Source: a bacterium (GTDB lineage Bacteria; Krumholzibacteriota; Krumholzibacteriia; LZORAL124-64-63). Taken from it: a DNA stretch of 55,689 nucleotides. The stretch covers positions 1 through 55,689 of the forward strand of contig JAAESD010000476.1 in assembly GCA_024229695.1 (NCBI GenBank). The letters run 5' to 3'. The notes beneath the pieces are model-generated. The model saw nothing but the letters and a program-made list of their open reading frames with translations. It was not told where the DNA came from and made no database searches. Positions 28,209 to 37,516 of the stretch are shown in pieces. The position numbers were made by a program, and so were the translations under genes. Numbering within the stretch: the stretch's first letter is position 1; each line of letters opens with the position of its first letter.

Positions 28209-28400
28209 ATGAGTCGAAAATGTACAATATGCGGCAAAGGCCCACAATATGGCAACAGAGTAAGTCACGCTCATAACACGAGCCGTCACCGCTGGATGCC
28301 AAACCTGCAAAGAATTAAATTTGAACACGAAGGCAAAGTCCAACGTGGTTATGTTTGTACCCGTTGCATCCGTAGCAACAGTGTGACCAAGGTCACCTAA
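28209..28400 (+). CDS. rpmB: 50S ribosomal protein L28
   Basis: 63-aa large-subunit protein. Start '[22 protein letters not shown]' and the core 'RRW'-like '[13 protein letters not shown]' are diagnostic. Two CxxC pairs ('CTIC' and 'CTRC') show the zinc-binding (C+) paralogue type. AGGAGG is nine bases upstream. Single rightward gene; its 3' end is six bases from the stop of the convergent TPR-parvulin gene. Confidence 0.97.
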   Translation: MSRKCTICGKGPQYGNRVSHAHNTSRHRWMPNLQRIKFEHEGKVQRGYVCTRCIRSNSVTKVT

Positions 28401-28406
28401 TCTCTG

Positions 28407-29825
28407 CTAGTGGATTCGTCGGAAGAAATGAAACAGCTCTCCAGAATATACTGGAGGGCTGTTTTCGTTTACACCCAACTTCTCAATAGCTTCTTTTAGT
28501 GGTGGTGCCATTTGTGAAATGGAAATCCACCCGATCAGGCCACCTTCAGCAGCAGTTGGTCCACTACTGAACCGTACAGCCAAAGATGCAAAGTCAGCAC
28601 CAGCCACTAGTTCTTCCTGCAGTACCTTCACAGCTTCAGAATCAGCTGTCATAATGTGCAGTAATTTGACTTTTCCCTGCTCTGCCATTGCTCTGTTTTG
28701 TTCAATCTTTGCTGTAAAAACATCTTTTTTCTTTGCCAGTAATCCATCGTTATCAATAGCAATTTCCATCAAATCAGTTATTTTTTCAACTGCATTTTCC
28801 AGATCGCCTGTTTGCTCCAGAAGTTCGATTCTTAAAAGATGTGGCTGTATTGTACCAGGATTCAGGTCACATGAGTCATTGAGAAGATCCAGGGCCAACA
28901 ATACATTACCAAGACGAACATGGTGAGCAGCAAGATTGTAATACCCGTCAGGATCTGCAGGTTCACGTAAAATATATAGCTCAAATTCTTGTTCAGCTTC
29001 TTCATATCTGCCTGATAGCTCAAATGCATTTGCCAGATTGAAATGAATTTTATGCATCTCGGGATCAAGTTCCAAAGCTTTCTGGAATGACAAAACAGAC
29101 TCAGGAATCAATTTAGTGGCAAATTGTGCTTCACCAAGTGCAACCAATGATTGAGCTGTACTATCAACTGCAACTGCATTTGTACATACAAGCAATGCAT
29201 ATTCCAGATCACCAGCCATAATTGCCAATTCCCCGGCAGTCAGGTAATCGGCACTGGTTGGGGTTATCATCGACATCATATCTGTCCAGTGTTGTGACGC
29301 CACTCTCCACAGTCCACTGTTTTGGGCAATTTCAGATAAAGTTTTGTGGACTGGCGGTGTCCCTCCACCTGATCGGACAAGTTGGATCAGAAGGCCGTAA
29401 GCCTTTTGATTGTCTCCATCTTCAAGTAAGAGACCTGATAACAATTCAAGTGTAGCAATGTGGCTTGTCGAGTAAGTAAGCCCAGTATTAAGAGACTCCA
29501 GTGCCACATCTCTGCTTCCCATAGCCAGTGAAGCTGCAGCTCGCATATACCAGGCGTCAACTGAGTCCGGAGCAACAATCAGAATCGATTCTGAGATGCT
29601 CAACGCCTTGTCATAATCATCAATTCCCAGATATGCTCTGCAGAGAGCCAGGCAATTCTGCACATCCGAATCATCTGAATCGCAACATTCAATGAGATAA
29701 TCAATAGCTTCATTATATTGATTGTCGGCAACCAGATTTAAACCATATTCGCAGTCAGCGGCAAACAGCTGAGTAGAAAAAATAACTAATAAAAAGCATA
29801 TGATTATGCGATTGGAACTAAACAT
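28407..29825 (-). CDS. Exported TPR protein with C-terminal parvulin (PpiC-type) domain
   Basis: 472 aa. Residues 1-22 are a Sec signal peptide (MFSSNRIIICFLLVIFSTQLFA). About 25-370 hold eight or more TPRs ('AWYMRAAASLAMGSRDVALESL', 'IHFNLANAFELSGRYEEAEQEF', 'YYNLAAHHVRLGNVLLALDLL'). From about residue 382 to the end is a rotamase domain: 'VKLLHIMTADSEA', 'GADFASLAVRFSSGPTAAEGGLIGW' and 'ISQMAPPLKEAI', as in SurA/PpiC parvulins; the last strand is short ('GELFHFFRRIH'). Its role may be folding or sorting of periplasmic proteins. It follows a TPR gene by 30 bases, making it the end of the dcw transcript. Confidence 0.85.
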   Translation of the reverse strand: MFSSNRIIICFLLVIFSTQLFAADCEYGLNLVADNQYNEAIDYLIECCDSDDSDVQNCLALCRAYLGIDDYDKALSISESILIVAPDSVDAWYMRAAASLAMGSRDVALESLNTGLTYSTSHIATLELLSGLLLEDGDNQKAYGLLIQLVRSGGGTPPVHKTLSEIAQNSGLWRVASQHWTDMMSMITPTSADYLTAGELAIMAGDLEYALLVCTNAVAVDSTAQSLVALGEAQFATKLIPESVLSFQKALELDPEMHKIHFNLANAFELSGRYEEAEQEFELYILREPADPDGYYNLAAHHVRLGNVLLALDLLNDSCDLNPGTIQPHLLRIELLEQTGDLENAVEKITDLMEIAIDNDGLLAKKKDVFTAKIEQNRAMAEQGKVKLLHIMTADSEAVKVLQEELVAGADFASLAVRFSSGPTAAEGGLIGWISISQMAPPLKEAIEKLGVNENSPPVYSGELFHFFRRIH

Positions 29826-29855
29826 TAAAAAAGCAGCCTTCCAAATCTGGAGATG

Positions 29856-31511
29856 TCAACCAATCCATCGACGCACTGGGTGAAGCCAATACTCAGGATC
29901 AAGCCAGGCCCATCTTATATCATCAGGATGAACCGATTGCATCTTCCTCAAGGTAGAATTAGCTTCTGCTGAATCACCAGTTCGATGCATTAAGCTTATT
30001 GTATCACGTAACACAGTCTCAGGGACTGCTACGGGTACATTATAGTCACCAGAAATGCCCGACGCGAGGCTTGCCTTGGCAATCAATGAAGAAATACGTT
30101 CTGTGGATTGACCATCTGCAACAAGTTTTTCAAGCAATAAGGAAACTTTGTTCCAATTTCCAGATAAAGACGCAGAATATGCATATAAAAAAGTCCAGGC
30201 TTCTGAGGGTCCAGCCTGAGTATTTCCCTCTTCGTCATCCAGCACTTCACCTCTGGCTATAGAGAGATAACCAGCCATCAATAGAGCATTTTCTTTATTG
30301 TCATTCTGAATTATTTCAGACGACTGCCATTTTATCAGATTTGATTCAAGAGCTTCAAGAAGCTCCATCCGCAACTGCACAGAAGCTAGAGCATGCCGGT
30401 AGTTAGCTTCATGTGGCCATTTTCTTACAAGTTCCAAAAGACCATCCAGAGCAACCACAGTATTGTTTTCCATGTCATTGGCAGCAGCAATCAGCATCGA
30501 AGCCATCGGAAAAGTTGAGGGTAAGTCATGCCAGGACTCAAGCTTTGGCTCTACTTCAGAATATCTTCCAGTCAGCAGATATAATACAGCTGCCAGATAA
30601 CAGCAAAAGAGCTCCTCACCAGGATGTCCTTTGTCTGGACACATGAATTGTGGCTCTGCCTCAATAACTTTCAATGCCTCTTTAAATTGGGAGTTATCAG
30701 CCAGAATTAGTGCCTTAAGATGAGCAGCTGTTCTGTATTTTGGATTTAATAAAAGCGCCTGCTCTACTTCACTAAATGCTTCATCATTTTTCCCGACCTG
30801 AAAAAGAGCAGCAGCGAGCTTTACTTTATAATCAGGCCATGCAGGATGTTCATCACAAAGTCTTCTCATAATTGCGATGCCGTCTTCCCAGCTGCCAGAC
30901 CTGCAACTGGCTATGGCTAACTCAATCGAATTGCCATTTTTTGAATCAAAGGTAATATCGGTAATAATATTTATAAGGTTCGATGGCATATTTTCAGAAG
31001 AATACGGAGCCCCATCCTGAAGCAATAGAGACGCAGGATGATTATCATCTTTAACTGAATCCAGGAGATCATTCAAGGAAACAGACGCATCTTCACTCTG
31101 GCCTAATTCCAACAAAGCACAAATAGATAATAACCTTGCTTCCAAATACTCTCCATTGTATCGCAATGCGGCAAGTGACTCTTCAAGTCCACCTGCCCAG
31201 TCGCCAGACATACCCAGAGAATAACCATACCAGAATCTCAGGTCAGGAAATGAAGGCCAACGAACAGCAGCTTCCTTAAAATAAATACAGCCAGTTGCAT
31301 AATCTTTTTGAACAAGAGCTGCCCTGCCCTGTTTCAGAAGACATTGCCGAAGATAAAAAGCAGACAGAGATCCTGTCTTGCCATCTGTATTTTTTAAAAC
31401 TGAACGGAAGAGTTCTGCGGATTCCTCAAAATTGCCATTGTTGAAATGCTTGAGGGCAATAGCATAATCACTGTTTTCATGCCGACCAAAGATGCGATCC
31501 AGAAGAGACAT
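29856..31511 (-). CDS. Large cytosolic TPR protein directly downstream of ftsZ
   Basis: 551 aa, no signal peptide or TM. TPR-like units include 'ALKHFNNGNFEESAELFRSVL', 'KQGRAALVQKDYATGCIYFKEA', 'FWYGYSLGMSGDWAGGLEESLAAL', 'KLAAALFQVGKNDEAFSEVEQAL' and 'YRHALASVQLRMELLEALESNL'. It starts two bases after the ftsZ stop, so translational coupling with ftsZ is likely and a link to division or envelope assembly is plausible. No enzymatic motif is seen. The N-terminal 'MSLLDRIFGRHENS' may be an amphipathic or short targeting helix. Exact function unknown. Confidence 0.8.
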   Translation of the reverse strand: MSLLDRIFGRHENSDYAIALKHFNNGNFEESAELFRSVLKNTDGKTGSLSAFYLRQCLLKQGRAALVQKDYATGCIYFKEAAVRWPSFPDLRFWYGYSLGMSGDWAGGLEESLAALRYNGEYLEARLLSICALLELGQSEDASVSLNDLLDSVKDDNHPASLLLQDGAPYSSENMPSNLINIITDITFDSKNGNSIELAIASCRSGSWEDGIAIMRRLCDEHPAWPDYKVKLAAALFQVGKNDEAFSEVEQALLLNPKYRTAAHLKALILADNSQFKEALKVIEAEPQFMCPDKGHPGEELFCCYLAAVLYLLTGRYSEVEPKLESWHDLPSTFPMASMLIAAANDMENNTVVALDGLLELVRKWPHEANYRHALASVQLRMELLEALESNLIKWQSSEIIQNDNKENALLMAGYLSIARGEVLDDEEGNTQAGPSEAWTFLYAYSASLSGNWNKVSLLLEKLVADGQSTERISSLIAKASLASGISGDYNVPVAVPETVLRDTISLMHRTGDSAEANSTLRKMQSVHPDDIRWAWLDPEYWLHPVRRWIG

Positions 31512-31513
31512 TA

Positions 31514-32869
31514 TCAGTCCTGATATTTTCTTGTGTAAGCCGGTTCATTCAGATCAGGAATAAATCCATCACTGCGAAAGGCTGCTTTGCGGTTCATTAT
31601 CTGTTCGCCTTCAAAGTTGTCCAGCGCTTTTGCCGCAGGCCTCTCAGCTTTTGCGGGCAATATGTCCAACGGAAGGATTGGGTCTTCTGTGGACTCTTCT
31701 TCTACATTCTCAACAGCCATCTCATCGTCAGCAAATGAAAATGTCAGAGAAGATTGTGAAGGTGGCGGAGTTTCAGCTACAGGTGCGGCCTCTATAACAG
31801 CAGAGGTTACAGAACCAGCTGAAGCTGCCATCGACTTTAATCCTGCTGAACCTATCATCTCCACTTCAGCAACAGTTTCCTGTTCAACTGGTGAATCTTC
31901 AATCACTACTGAATCTGTACTGAAGCCTGTTGCAATAACTGTAACTTTGAGTTCTTCACCCAGATCTTCATCAATTCCATATCCAAATATAACATGAGCC
32001 TGATCACCTGCAGCCTCCTGCACGATTGTCATTACAGTACTTGTCTCATGCAATCCCACATTTGAGCTGACAATATTCACTAATACACTTTTTGATCCTG
32101 CAATGTCGACATCTTCCAGAAGCGGAGAGCTGATTGCCAATTTGGCTGCATTTTCAGCCCTGTCTTCTCCTGAAGCAGACCCAACACCCATCAAGGCTAC
32201 ACCCATATCAGCCATTACGGATCGGACATCGGCAAAATCCAGATTTAACTGGTGAGGCTTCATAATCAAATCGTAAATACCACGTGTTGCATCATACAGA
32301 ACTGAATCAGCAAATTTAAAGGCATCCTGCATTGAGATATCATTTGGGGCAACATGTAGTAATCTGTCATTGGGAATCACAATTAAGGTATCGACAGCTT
32401 CCTGAAGCTCTTTTAAACCGTTTTCGGCCTGCTCGCATCTAACCTTGCTTTCAAAATGGAATGGCTTTGTGACTATGCCGATTGTCAATGCACCGCTTTG
32501 ACGAGCTAATCTAGCAACTTCAGGTGCAGCACCTGTTCCAGTGCCACCGCCCATACCGGCGGTTACAAATATCATATCACACCCTGAAACTACCTCTTTC
32601 ACTACTGAATTATCTTCGCAGATCGCTTCCTTGCCAGTTTGGGGATTACCACCTGAGCCTAGTCCTCTTGTGGTCTCGGAACCAATCTGTATTTTCACAT
32701 CGGCACGGGAGTTATCAAGTGCCTGTTTGTCAGTATTGACGGCAACAAATTCAACACCAGAAAGTTCAGATGCACGCATACGATCAACAGCGTTTCCGCC
32801 ACCACCGCCTACACCAATAACTCTGATTCTTGCTAGTTGTTCTGGGTTGTCTACAAAATGAAATCGCAT
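31514..32869 (-). CDS. ftsZ: Cell division protein FtsZ
   Basis: 451-aa tubulin homologue that forms the Z ring. GTP-binding T1 loop 'VIGVGGGGGNAVDRM', tubulin signature 'AGMGGGTGTGAAPEVARLA', T7 'NLDFADVRSVM' with the catalytic Asp, and 'ATGF' end the globular core near residue 320. A long, Ala/Glu-rich linker follows to about residue 430, and the extreme tail ends 'DLNEPAYTRKYQD', a loose match to the FtsA/ZipA-binding peptide (usual core D-I-P-x-F-L-R). GGAGGAG lies about ten bases upstream. The 152-base gap before it, after ftsA, shows no clear promoter. Confidence 0.98.
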   Translation of the reverse strand: MRFHFVDNPEQLARIRVIGVGGGGGNAVDRMRASELSGVEFVAVNTDKQALDNSRADVKIQIGSETTRGLGSGGNPQTGKEAICEDNSVVKEVVSGCDMIFVTAGMGGGTGTGAAPEVARLARQSGALTIGIVTKPFHFESKVRCEQAENGLKELQEAVDTLIVIPNDRLLHVAPNDISMQDAFKFADSVLYDATRGIYDLIMKPHQLNLDFADVRSVMADMGVALMGVGSASGEDRAENAAKLAISSPLLEDVDIAGSKSVLVNIVSSNVGLHETSTVMTIVQEAAGDQAHVIFGYGIDEDLGEELKVTVIATGFSTDSVVIEDSPVEQETVAEVEMIGSAGLKSMAASAGSVTSAVIEAAPVAETPPPSQSSLTFSFADDEMAVENVEEESTEDPILPLDILPAKAERPAAKALDNFEGEQIMNRKAAFRSDGFIPDLNEPAYTRKYQD

Positions 32870-33021
32870 GACGTTCCGTCTCCTCCATGAGTCGGGCTAG
32901 CGCCTAAAGGTAGGGTGATCCTTCTTCGTTTGTAATTATTAACACAGGATGCCAATCACGACCAGAACTTTATCTGATATTTGCTGATTATTTGCGTTTT
33001 TTTGGAGAAAAAAGTCGATTT

Positions 33022-34245
33022 CTACCCTCTGCCAAGAATCCTCTTCAAAAAACCGGCAGGTTTGACTGGAATCACTTCATCTTCATAAGAATCCTGCAAA
33101 CTTCCGACTTCGCCAGCATATCCCCAAGCAGCCAGCCCCAATACTGAAGCCCATTGCCCATCAAGTAACGAAGATTCGTTTAACAGGTTATCAGGTAAAT
33201 ATCTGGTAACAGCTGGAACTGAAAAAACTTCTTCACACAATGCAGCTGAACCGTTACAGCGACTGCCGCCACCAGTCAAAACTATACCATTTTTAATGTG
33301 AGAAAGCTGTCCAGCTTGCCCCATATCATTTTTCATAAGTTGAAAAATCTCTTCAAGTCGTGGTTCAAGAATTGCAGCAATAAGTCCTGGAGATTCACTA
33401 ACTTCGTTATCGCAAAACAGGACATCTGTATTTACCCCTTCAGCAAGGGACCTCAGCACCAGCCCTCTTTCAAGTTTCAAAGACTCTGCTTCACTTTCCG
33501 AACATCGGAGCCCGTGCGCTAGATCAGCAGTCAGATGTACACCACCCCAAGGCACTCTGCCACAACCTGCCATACCACCGTTTCTGAACATAACCCAATT
33601 AGATTCTGTACCACCGATATCAAGCAGAATAACTCCGGCTTCTTTTTCCTCGGAAGTAAGTAGTGCAGTAGCTGCTGCCAGTACGTCGATGCACCATCCA
33701 GCGGCTTCCAGTTTTGCCATATTGACAGTCCGCTCAATATTTCCGGTAACGCTTCTGGAGCCAGTGATCAGAAATGCTTCGACTTCCAGGTGTGAACCGA
33801 TACGACCAACAGGATTCAAAATACCACTTACGCCATCGACGCTGTATTCAACAGGATTAACAGAGAGTATCGAGTGATCGTAAGGAATTGACATAGTTCT
33901 GGCTTTGTCCAGAACAGCTTCGATATCGTCCTGAGAAATGCTTCTGGGGCCGTTGACAACCTGATGTTGACTGCGAGCATATAAATAACGTAGATGAGAG
34001 CCTGTTATTGTATAGTAAATGCCGCTGATATCGACATCGGCACTTTTTTCAGCCTGTTTGATCATGCGCCTTACAGCATTGTAGCCAGCATCGAGGTCAA
34101 CAAAATCACCATCTTTAAAACCGGAGGTCTGTACTTCACCTTTACCAACAACACTCATAGAGCCATCGGGATGGACATTTACAACAAGAGTACGGAAGGT
34201 TGTCGTACCAAAGTCTGTTGCTACTATTAATTGAGGCTGTCCCAT
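33022..34245 (-). CDS. ftsA: Cell division protein FtsA
   Basis: 407-aa actin-like ATPase tethering FtsZ to the membrane. Phosphate-1 'ATDFGTTTFRTLVV', phosphate-2 'VILLDIGGTESNWVMF', adenosine loop 'IVLTGGGSRCNG'; the 1C domain lies about 80-160 ('YYTITGSHLRYLYARS'). The C-terminus 'GFLKRILGRG' is the short amphipathic membrane-targeting helix. Some divergence from E. coli is clear, but all nucleotide motifs stand. AGGTG precedes the ATG. 20 bases after ftsQ. Confidence 0.95.
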   Translation of the reverse strand: MGQPQLIVATDFGTTTFRTLVVNVHPDGSMSVVGKGEVQTSGFKDGDFVDLDAGYNAVRRMIKQAEKSADVDISGIYYTITGSHLRYLYARSQHQVVNGPRSISQDDIEAVLDKARTMSIPYDHSILSVNPVEYSVDGVSGILNPVGRIGSHLEVEAFLITGSRSVTGNIERTVNMAKLEAAGWCIDVLAAATALLTSEEKEAGVILLDIGGTESNWVMFRNGGMAGCGRVPWGGVHLTADLAHGLRCSESEAESLKLERGLVLRSLAEGVNTDVLFCDNEVSESPGLIAAILEPRLEEIFQLMKNDMGQAGQLSHIKNGIVLTGGGSRCNGSAALCEEVFSVPAVTRYLPDNLLNESSLLDGQWASVLGLAAWGYAGEVGSLQDSYEDEVIPVKPAGFLKRILGRG

Positions 34246-34265
34246 TCTATAACACCTATCTCCTG

Positions 34266-35036
34266 TCAGGATTTCTCGCGAATATAGACCTGTTGTTCAA
34301 AGCGCAAATCGATGATCGATTCATCTGCCAGTTCCTGAGCTACAATCAAATATCTTTCAAGCCTTTGTGCAAACTGTTCTACTCCAAGAACCAATTTGTT
34401 ATGACTACCTTGCAGCACTACACTCAGACCATCTTTGCCAAGAATGATAAAATCGACTGGAAACTTCACATCAAATTCGATTGTATCGGTAGCCTGTAAA
34501 AGCTCATTCAACAATGCACAATCGGCATTATTTGGCAAGCTTCCTTTATTTAAATTATTAATAAATAGCGGTATTTCCAACGATTGTGCCGGCTTGATGA
34601 GTTTCTGGAAAGATCCGTTATCAAGCAATGCCATAGTAGAGTTCCCCGACTCCATCAGCAGCACAGGCTGCCATTCCTGAACAACCACTTTCACAGTTGA
34701 GGGCAATCGGCGGCCTACATGTACACTTCTAACGCACGGTAATTCAGAAATACTCAGAGCAATACTGTCAGAATCAAGTTTCCAAATATTTGATCCCAGG
34801 GATGACAACAAAATGTCTTTCACATCATTTTCGTCAGCATAATAGACATTGTAAGTTTCAATTTTTGAGATGGCAAACAGACTGGAGTTCAGTAATAAAT
34901 ACCCGCCAATAACTATCGACAGAAAAAGAGTTACTGACAAAAATCTGATAAGATACTGTCGGACACTGCTTCTCTGGTCAGTTTTTTTTGTGACCAGCCC
35001 TTTTTTTCTTGAATTACGTTTAATAAATTTGTACAT
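34266..35036 (-). CDS. ftsQ: Cell division protein FtsQ/DivIB
   Basis: 256-aa bitopic divisome protein. A basic N-terminus ('KFIKRNSRKKGLVTKK') leads into one TM ('LIRFLSVTLFLSIVIGGYLLL'), then a POTRA domain ('KIETYNVYYADENDVKDILL...GSNIWKLDSDSIALSISELPCVRSVHVGRRLPSTVKVVVQEW') and the FtsQ beta domain. It recruits FtsB/FtsL and regulates septal synthesis. ATG 35036 shares one base with the murC stop (TGATG). A TTG three bases upstream is the alternative start. Lies in the murC-ftsQ-ftsA order without ddl in between. Confidence 0.92.
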   Translation of the reverse strand: MYKFIKRNSRKKGLVTKKTDQRSSVRQYLIRFLSVTLFLSIVIGGYLLLNSSLFAISKIETYNVYYADENDVKDILLSSLGSNIWKLDSDSIALSISELPCVRSVHVGRRLPSTVKVVVQEWQPVLLMESGNSTMALLDNGSFQKLIKPAQSLEIPLFINNLNKGSLPNNADCALLNELLQATDTIEFDVKFPVDFIILGKDGLSVVLQGSHNKLVLGVEQFAQRLERYLIVAQELADESIIDLRFEQQVYIREKS

Positions 35037-36400
35037 CAATTGCTCTTCCGATTCTTCAGCAATTCACAAATTTCATCAACCAATCTGCCAATATCTCCAG
35101 CACCAAGAGTGAGAAACAAGTCTCCGGATTTTACGTTTTCTTCCAGCCAACCAGGTAACTCGTCATGGCCTGAAAGTAAATCTACAGTTGCGCCTTTTCT
35201 TTCCATTGCATCTGCAATCAAATGGCTGCCAACACCAGATGGAGCAACTTCACTGGCCGCATAAACCGGCAGAAGCGCAACATGGTCAGCCAGAGCCAAG
35301 GCATCAGCAAATTCTTCAGTAAATCTGGCTGTTCTTGAATATCGATGGGGTTGAAACAGAGCTACAATTCTTTTTTGTGAACTGGCAGCAACTTTAAGTG
35401 TAGCTGCAATCTCTGTGGGATGGTGCCCATAATCATCGACAACTTCAACGCCAGAAATGACACCTCTGCGTTCATATCGTCTGCTGACACCCTGGAAGTT
35501 TTTCAGAGCCTGGCTTATCTGACCAAAAGAGACTCCAAGCTCCATGCCAACAGCCACAGCTGCGAGTGCATTCAGAATATTATGATCACCAGGTAGTTGA
35601 ATTGACAACTCGCCAAGTTCAGCGTCATTTACAAATACAGTTACTTCTTCAGAATTGTTCTTAACTGCTCTCACTTCAGCATCGTCACTGAAACCATATG
35701 TAATAATTTTTCTATCCAGCCCTGGTATTAGAGCTCTGACCTCAGGGTCATCAATGCAAAGTACTGCTGCTCCATAGAAAGGAACTTTTTCAAGAAATGT
35801 GCTGAAAGCATCACGCAATGCATCCATGTCCGGGTAAAAATCGACGTGCTCCAAGTCCATGTTTGTCACAACAGCCAGAGTTGGCATCAACTTCAGAAAA
35901 GAGCCGTCACTTTCATCTGCCTCAGCTACAAGATATTCACCTTTTCCCAGGACAGCGTTTGCTCCAGTGGCAAGAGCACGTCCGCCGACAACAACTGTCG
36001 GATCCAGATTACCACCAACCAGTGCTTCAGCAATTAAAGATGTGGTTGTAGTTTTGCCATGACTGCCTGCAACTGCAATCCCGTATTTGAGACGCATCAG
36101 TTCAGCAAGCATTTCTGCTCTGCGGATTACAGGTACTTTGTTTCGTCGGGCTTCAATCAACTCCGGATTCGATTCTGGAACTGCTGATGAATATACAACT
36201 ACATCAGCACCGGAAATTTGTTCTGCTTTGTGACCGATAAATATTGTTGCGCCCATTTTGGCCAGCCGCTGTGTGGAGTTGGACTCATGCAAATCACTGC
36301 CGCTTACATTATAATCAAGGTTTAGTAATATTTCAGCAATACCACTCATACCGATACCGCCAACAGCTACCAGATGTATATGCCTGGTATTACGAAACAT
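35036..36400 (-). CDS. murC: UDP-N-acetylmuramate--L-alanine ligase
   Basis: 454-aa Mur ligase adding L-Ala to UDP-MurNAc, first stem-peptide step in the cytosol. 'HLVAVGGIGMSGIAEILL' (UDP-MurNAc-binding Gly-rich loop), ATP loop 'GIAVAGSHGKTTTTSLIAEAL', 'EADESDGSFL', 'NMDLEHVDFY' and 'DDYGHHPTEI' are the standard motifs. ATG 36400 is chosen: GGAGAG sits just upstream and the overlap with murG is 11 bases; ATG 36412 would add four residues. No MurB or Ddl follows. Confidence 0.97.
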   Translation of the reverse strand: MFRNTRHIHLVAVGGIGMSGIAEILLNLDYNVSGSDLHESNSTQRLAKMGATIFIGHKAEQISGADVVVYSSAVPESNPELIEARRNKVPVIRRAEMLAELMRLKYGIAVAGSHGKTTTTSLIAEALVGGNLDPTVVVGGRALATGANAVLGKGEYLVAEADESDGSFLKLMPTLAVVTNMDLEHVDFYPDMDALRDAFSTFLEKVPFYGAAVLCIDDPEVRALIPGLDRKIITYGFSDDAEVRAVKNNSEEVTVFVNDAELGELSIQLPGDHNILNALAAVAVGMELGVSFGQISQALKNFQGVSRRYERRGVISGVEVVDDYGHHPTEIAATLKVAASSQKRIVALFQPHRYSRTARFTEEFADALALADHVALLPVYAASEVAPSGVGSHLIADAMERKGATVDLLSGHDELPGWLEENVKSGDLFLTLGAGDIGRLVDEICELLKNRKSN

Positions 36401-37502
36401 TAGACTCTCCATTGATGTTATTTAAAAATCCCAAAATGTTTTCTGCAATTACTTCAGCTGAATCAATTCGCCCTAATTTTGAACAGGATTTCCCCATTTC
36501 AGCAAGACGTGATTTATCATCGATAAGAGATGTAACTGTTGCGAACATTGACTCTCCATTAAAGCTGTCATCCTTGATTACAACAGCTGCACCAGCGTCA
36601 GCAAAGTCAGACGCATTATAGAACTGATGATCATCGGTTGCATATGGATAAGGCACAAGAATTGATGGCTTTCCAGCAACTGCCAACTCAGCCAAAGTCA
36701 TTGCACCTGCACGACATACTACAATGTCAGCCCACTGCAATGCTGATGGCATATCATTGATATAACTATCGATTGTAATCCTGTCGACAGGAAACTCACT
36801 ATAGGCTGAAGTAATTTCAGCATGAGCGCCCGTATCACCAGTCTGTAAATGCAGATTCAGATGTGACAGCTTGAAAAGATCATCGGCGGCATCAGCAACA
36901 GCCCGATTGATTGTACGTGCACCTCTGCTACCACCAAAGACAAGCATATTAACAGAGCTGTCTTCAGCACGAGCTGAAATATTGCCAAATTCTGCACGGA
37001 CCGGATTGCCTGTTGCTACAGTTCTGCCAATCGGAAAATATTTTTGGGCAGATTCAAAACCGAGGTAAATTCGTTTTGCATATTTACCCAACAATCGATT
37101 TGTAGAGCCGGGTATTGAATTCTGCTCTTGAATAAATACGGGATAACCGAGCAGAAACGCAGTCAGTAAAACCGGTACACTGACAAAGCCACCGGTACCA
37201 ATCACTGCTTTGGGACGCAGTTTCAAAAGCAAGATGAAAGACTGTATAATTCCGATGAAAAGATTCACTGCAAACATAACCTGAGCAGTAAAGCCCAGAC
37301 CTCTTGCACCGGATGCTGAAACGTAGGAAATATTGTATCCAGCACCAGGAACAAGTTGTGATTCAATTCCCTTTTTTGTACCAACAAAATTTATATTGCA
37401 ATCAGGGTCAGCAGACTGGAGAGCACCCGCAATTGCGAGGCCAGGATAAACATGTCCCCCTGTCCCACCACCGGTTATTATATATGTGGACCTGCGAGCC
37501 AT
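36390..37502 (-). CDS. murG: Lipid II synthase: N-acetylglucosaminyltransferase MurG
   Basis: 370-aa GT28 enzyme that adds GlcNAc to lipid I on the inner membrane face. 'YIITGGGTGGHVYPGLAIAGAL' is the lipid-binding Gly-rich loop; 'VPVLLTAFLLGYPVFIQEQNSIPG', 'VFGGSRGARTINRAV' and 'RAGAMTLAELAVAGKPSILVPYPYATDDHQFYNA' are the UDP-GlcNAc half. AGGAAAAC lies before the ATG. 14 bases after ftsW; overlaps murC. Confidence 0.98.
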   Translation of the reverse strand: MARRSTYIITGGGTGGHVYPGLAIAGALQSADPDCNINFVGTKKGIESQLVPGAGYNISYVSASGARGLGFTAQVMFAVNLFIGIIQSFILLLKLRPKAVIGTGGFVSVPVLLTAFLLGYPVFIQEQNSIPGSTNRLLGKYAKRIYLGFESAQKYFPIGRTVATGNPVRAEFGNISARAEDSSVNMLVFGGSRGARTINRAVADAADDLFKLSHLNLHLQTGDTGAHAEITSAYSEFPVDRITIDSYINDMPSALQWADIVVCRAGAMTLAELAVAGKPSILVPYPYATDDHQFYNASDFADAGAAVVIKDDSFNGESMFATVTSLIDDKSRLAEMGKSCSKLGRIDSAEVIAENILGFLNNINGESNVS

Positions 37503-37516
37503 TGTTTTCCTGACTT

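Noticed and set aside
28381..28400. GTGACC/GGTCAC inverted repeat at the end of rpmB as a terminator.
   Set aside because: It lies in the coding sequence with no T tract on either strand, so it is not an intrinsic terminator.
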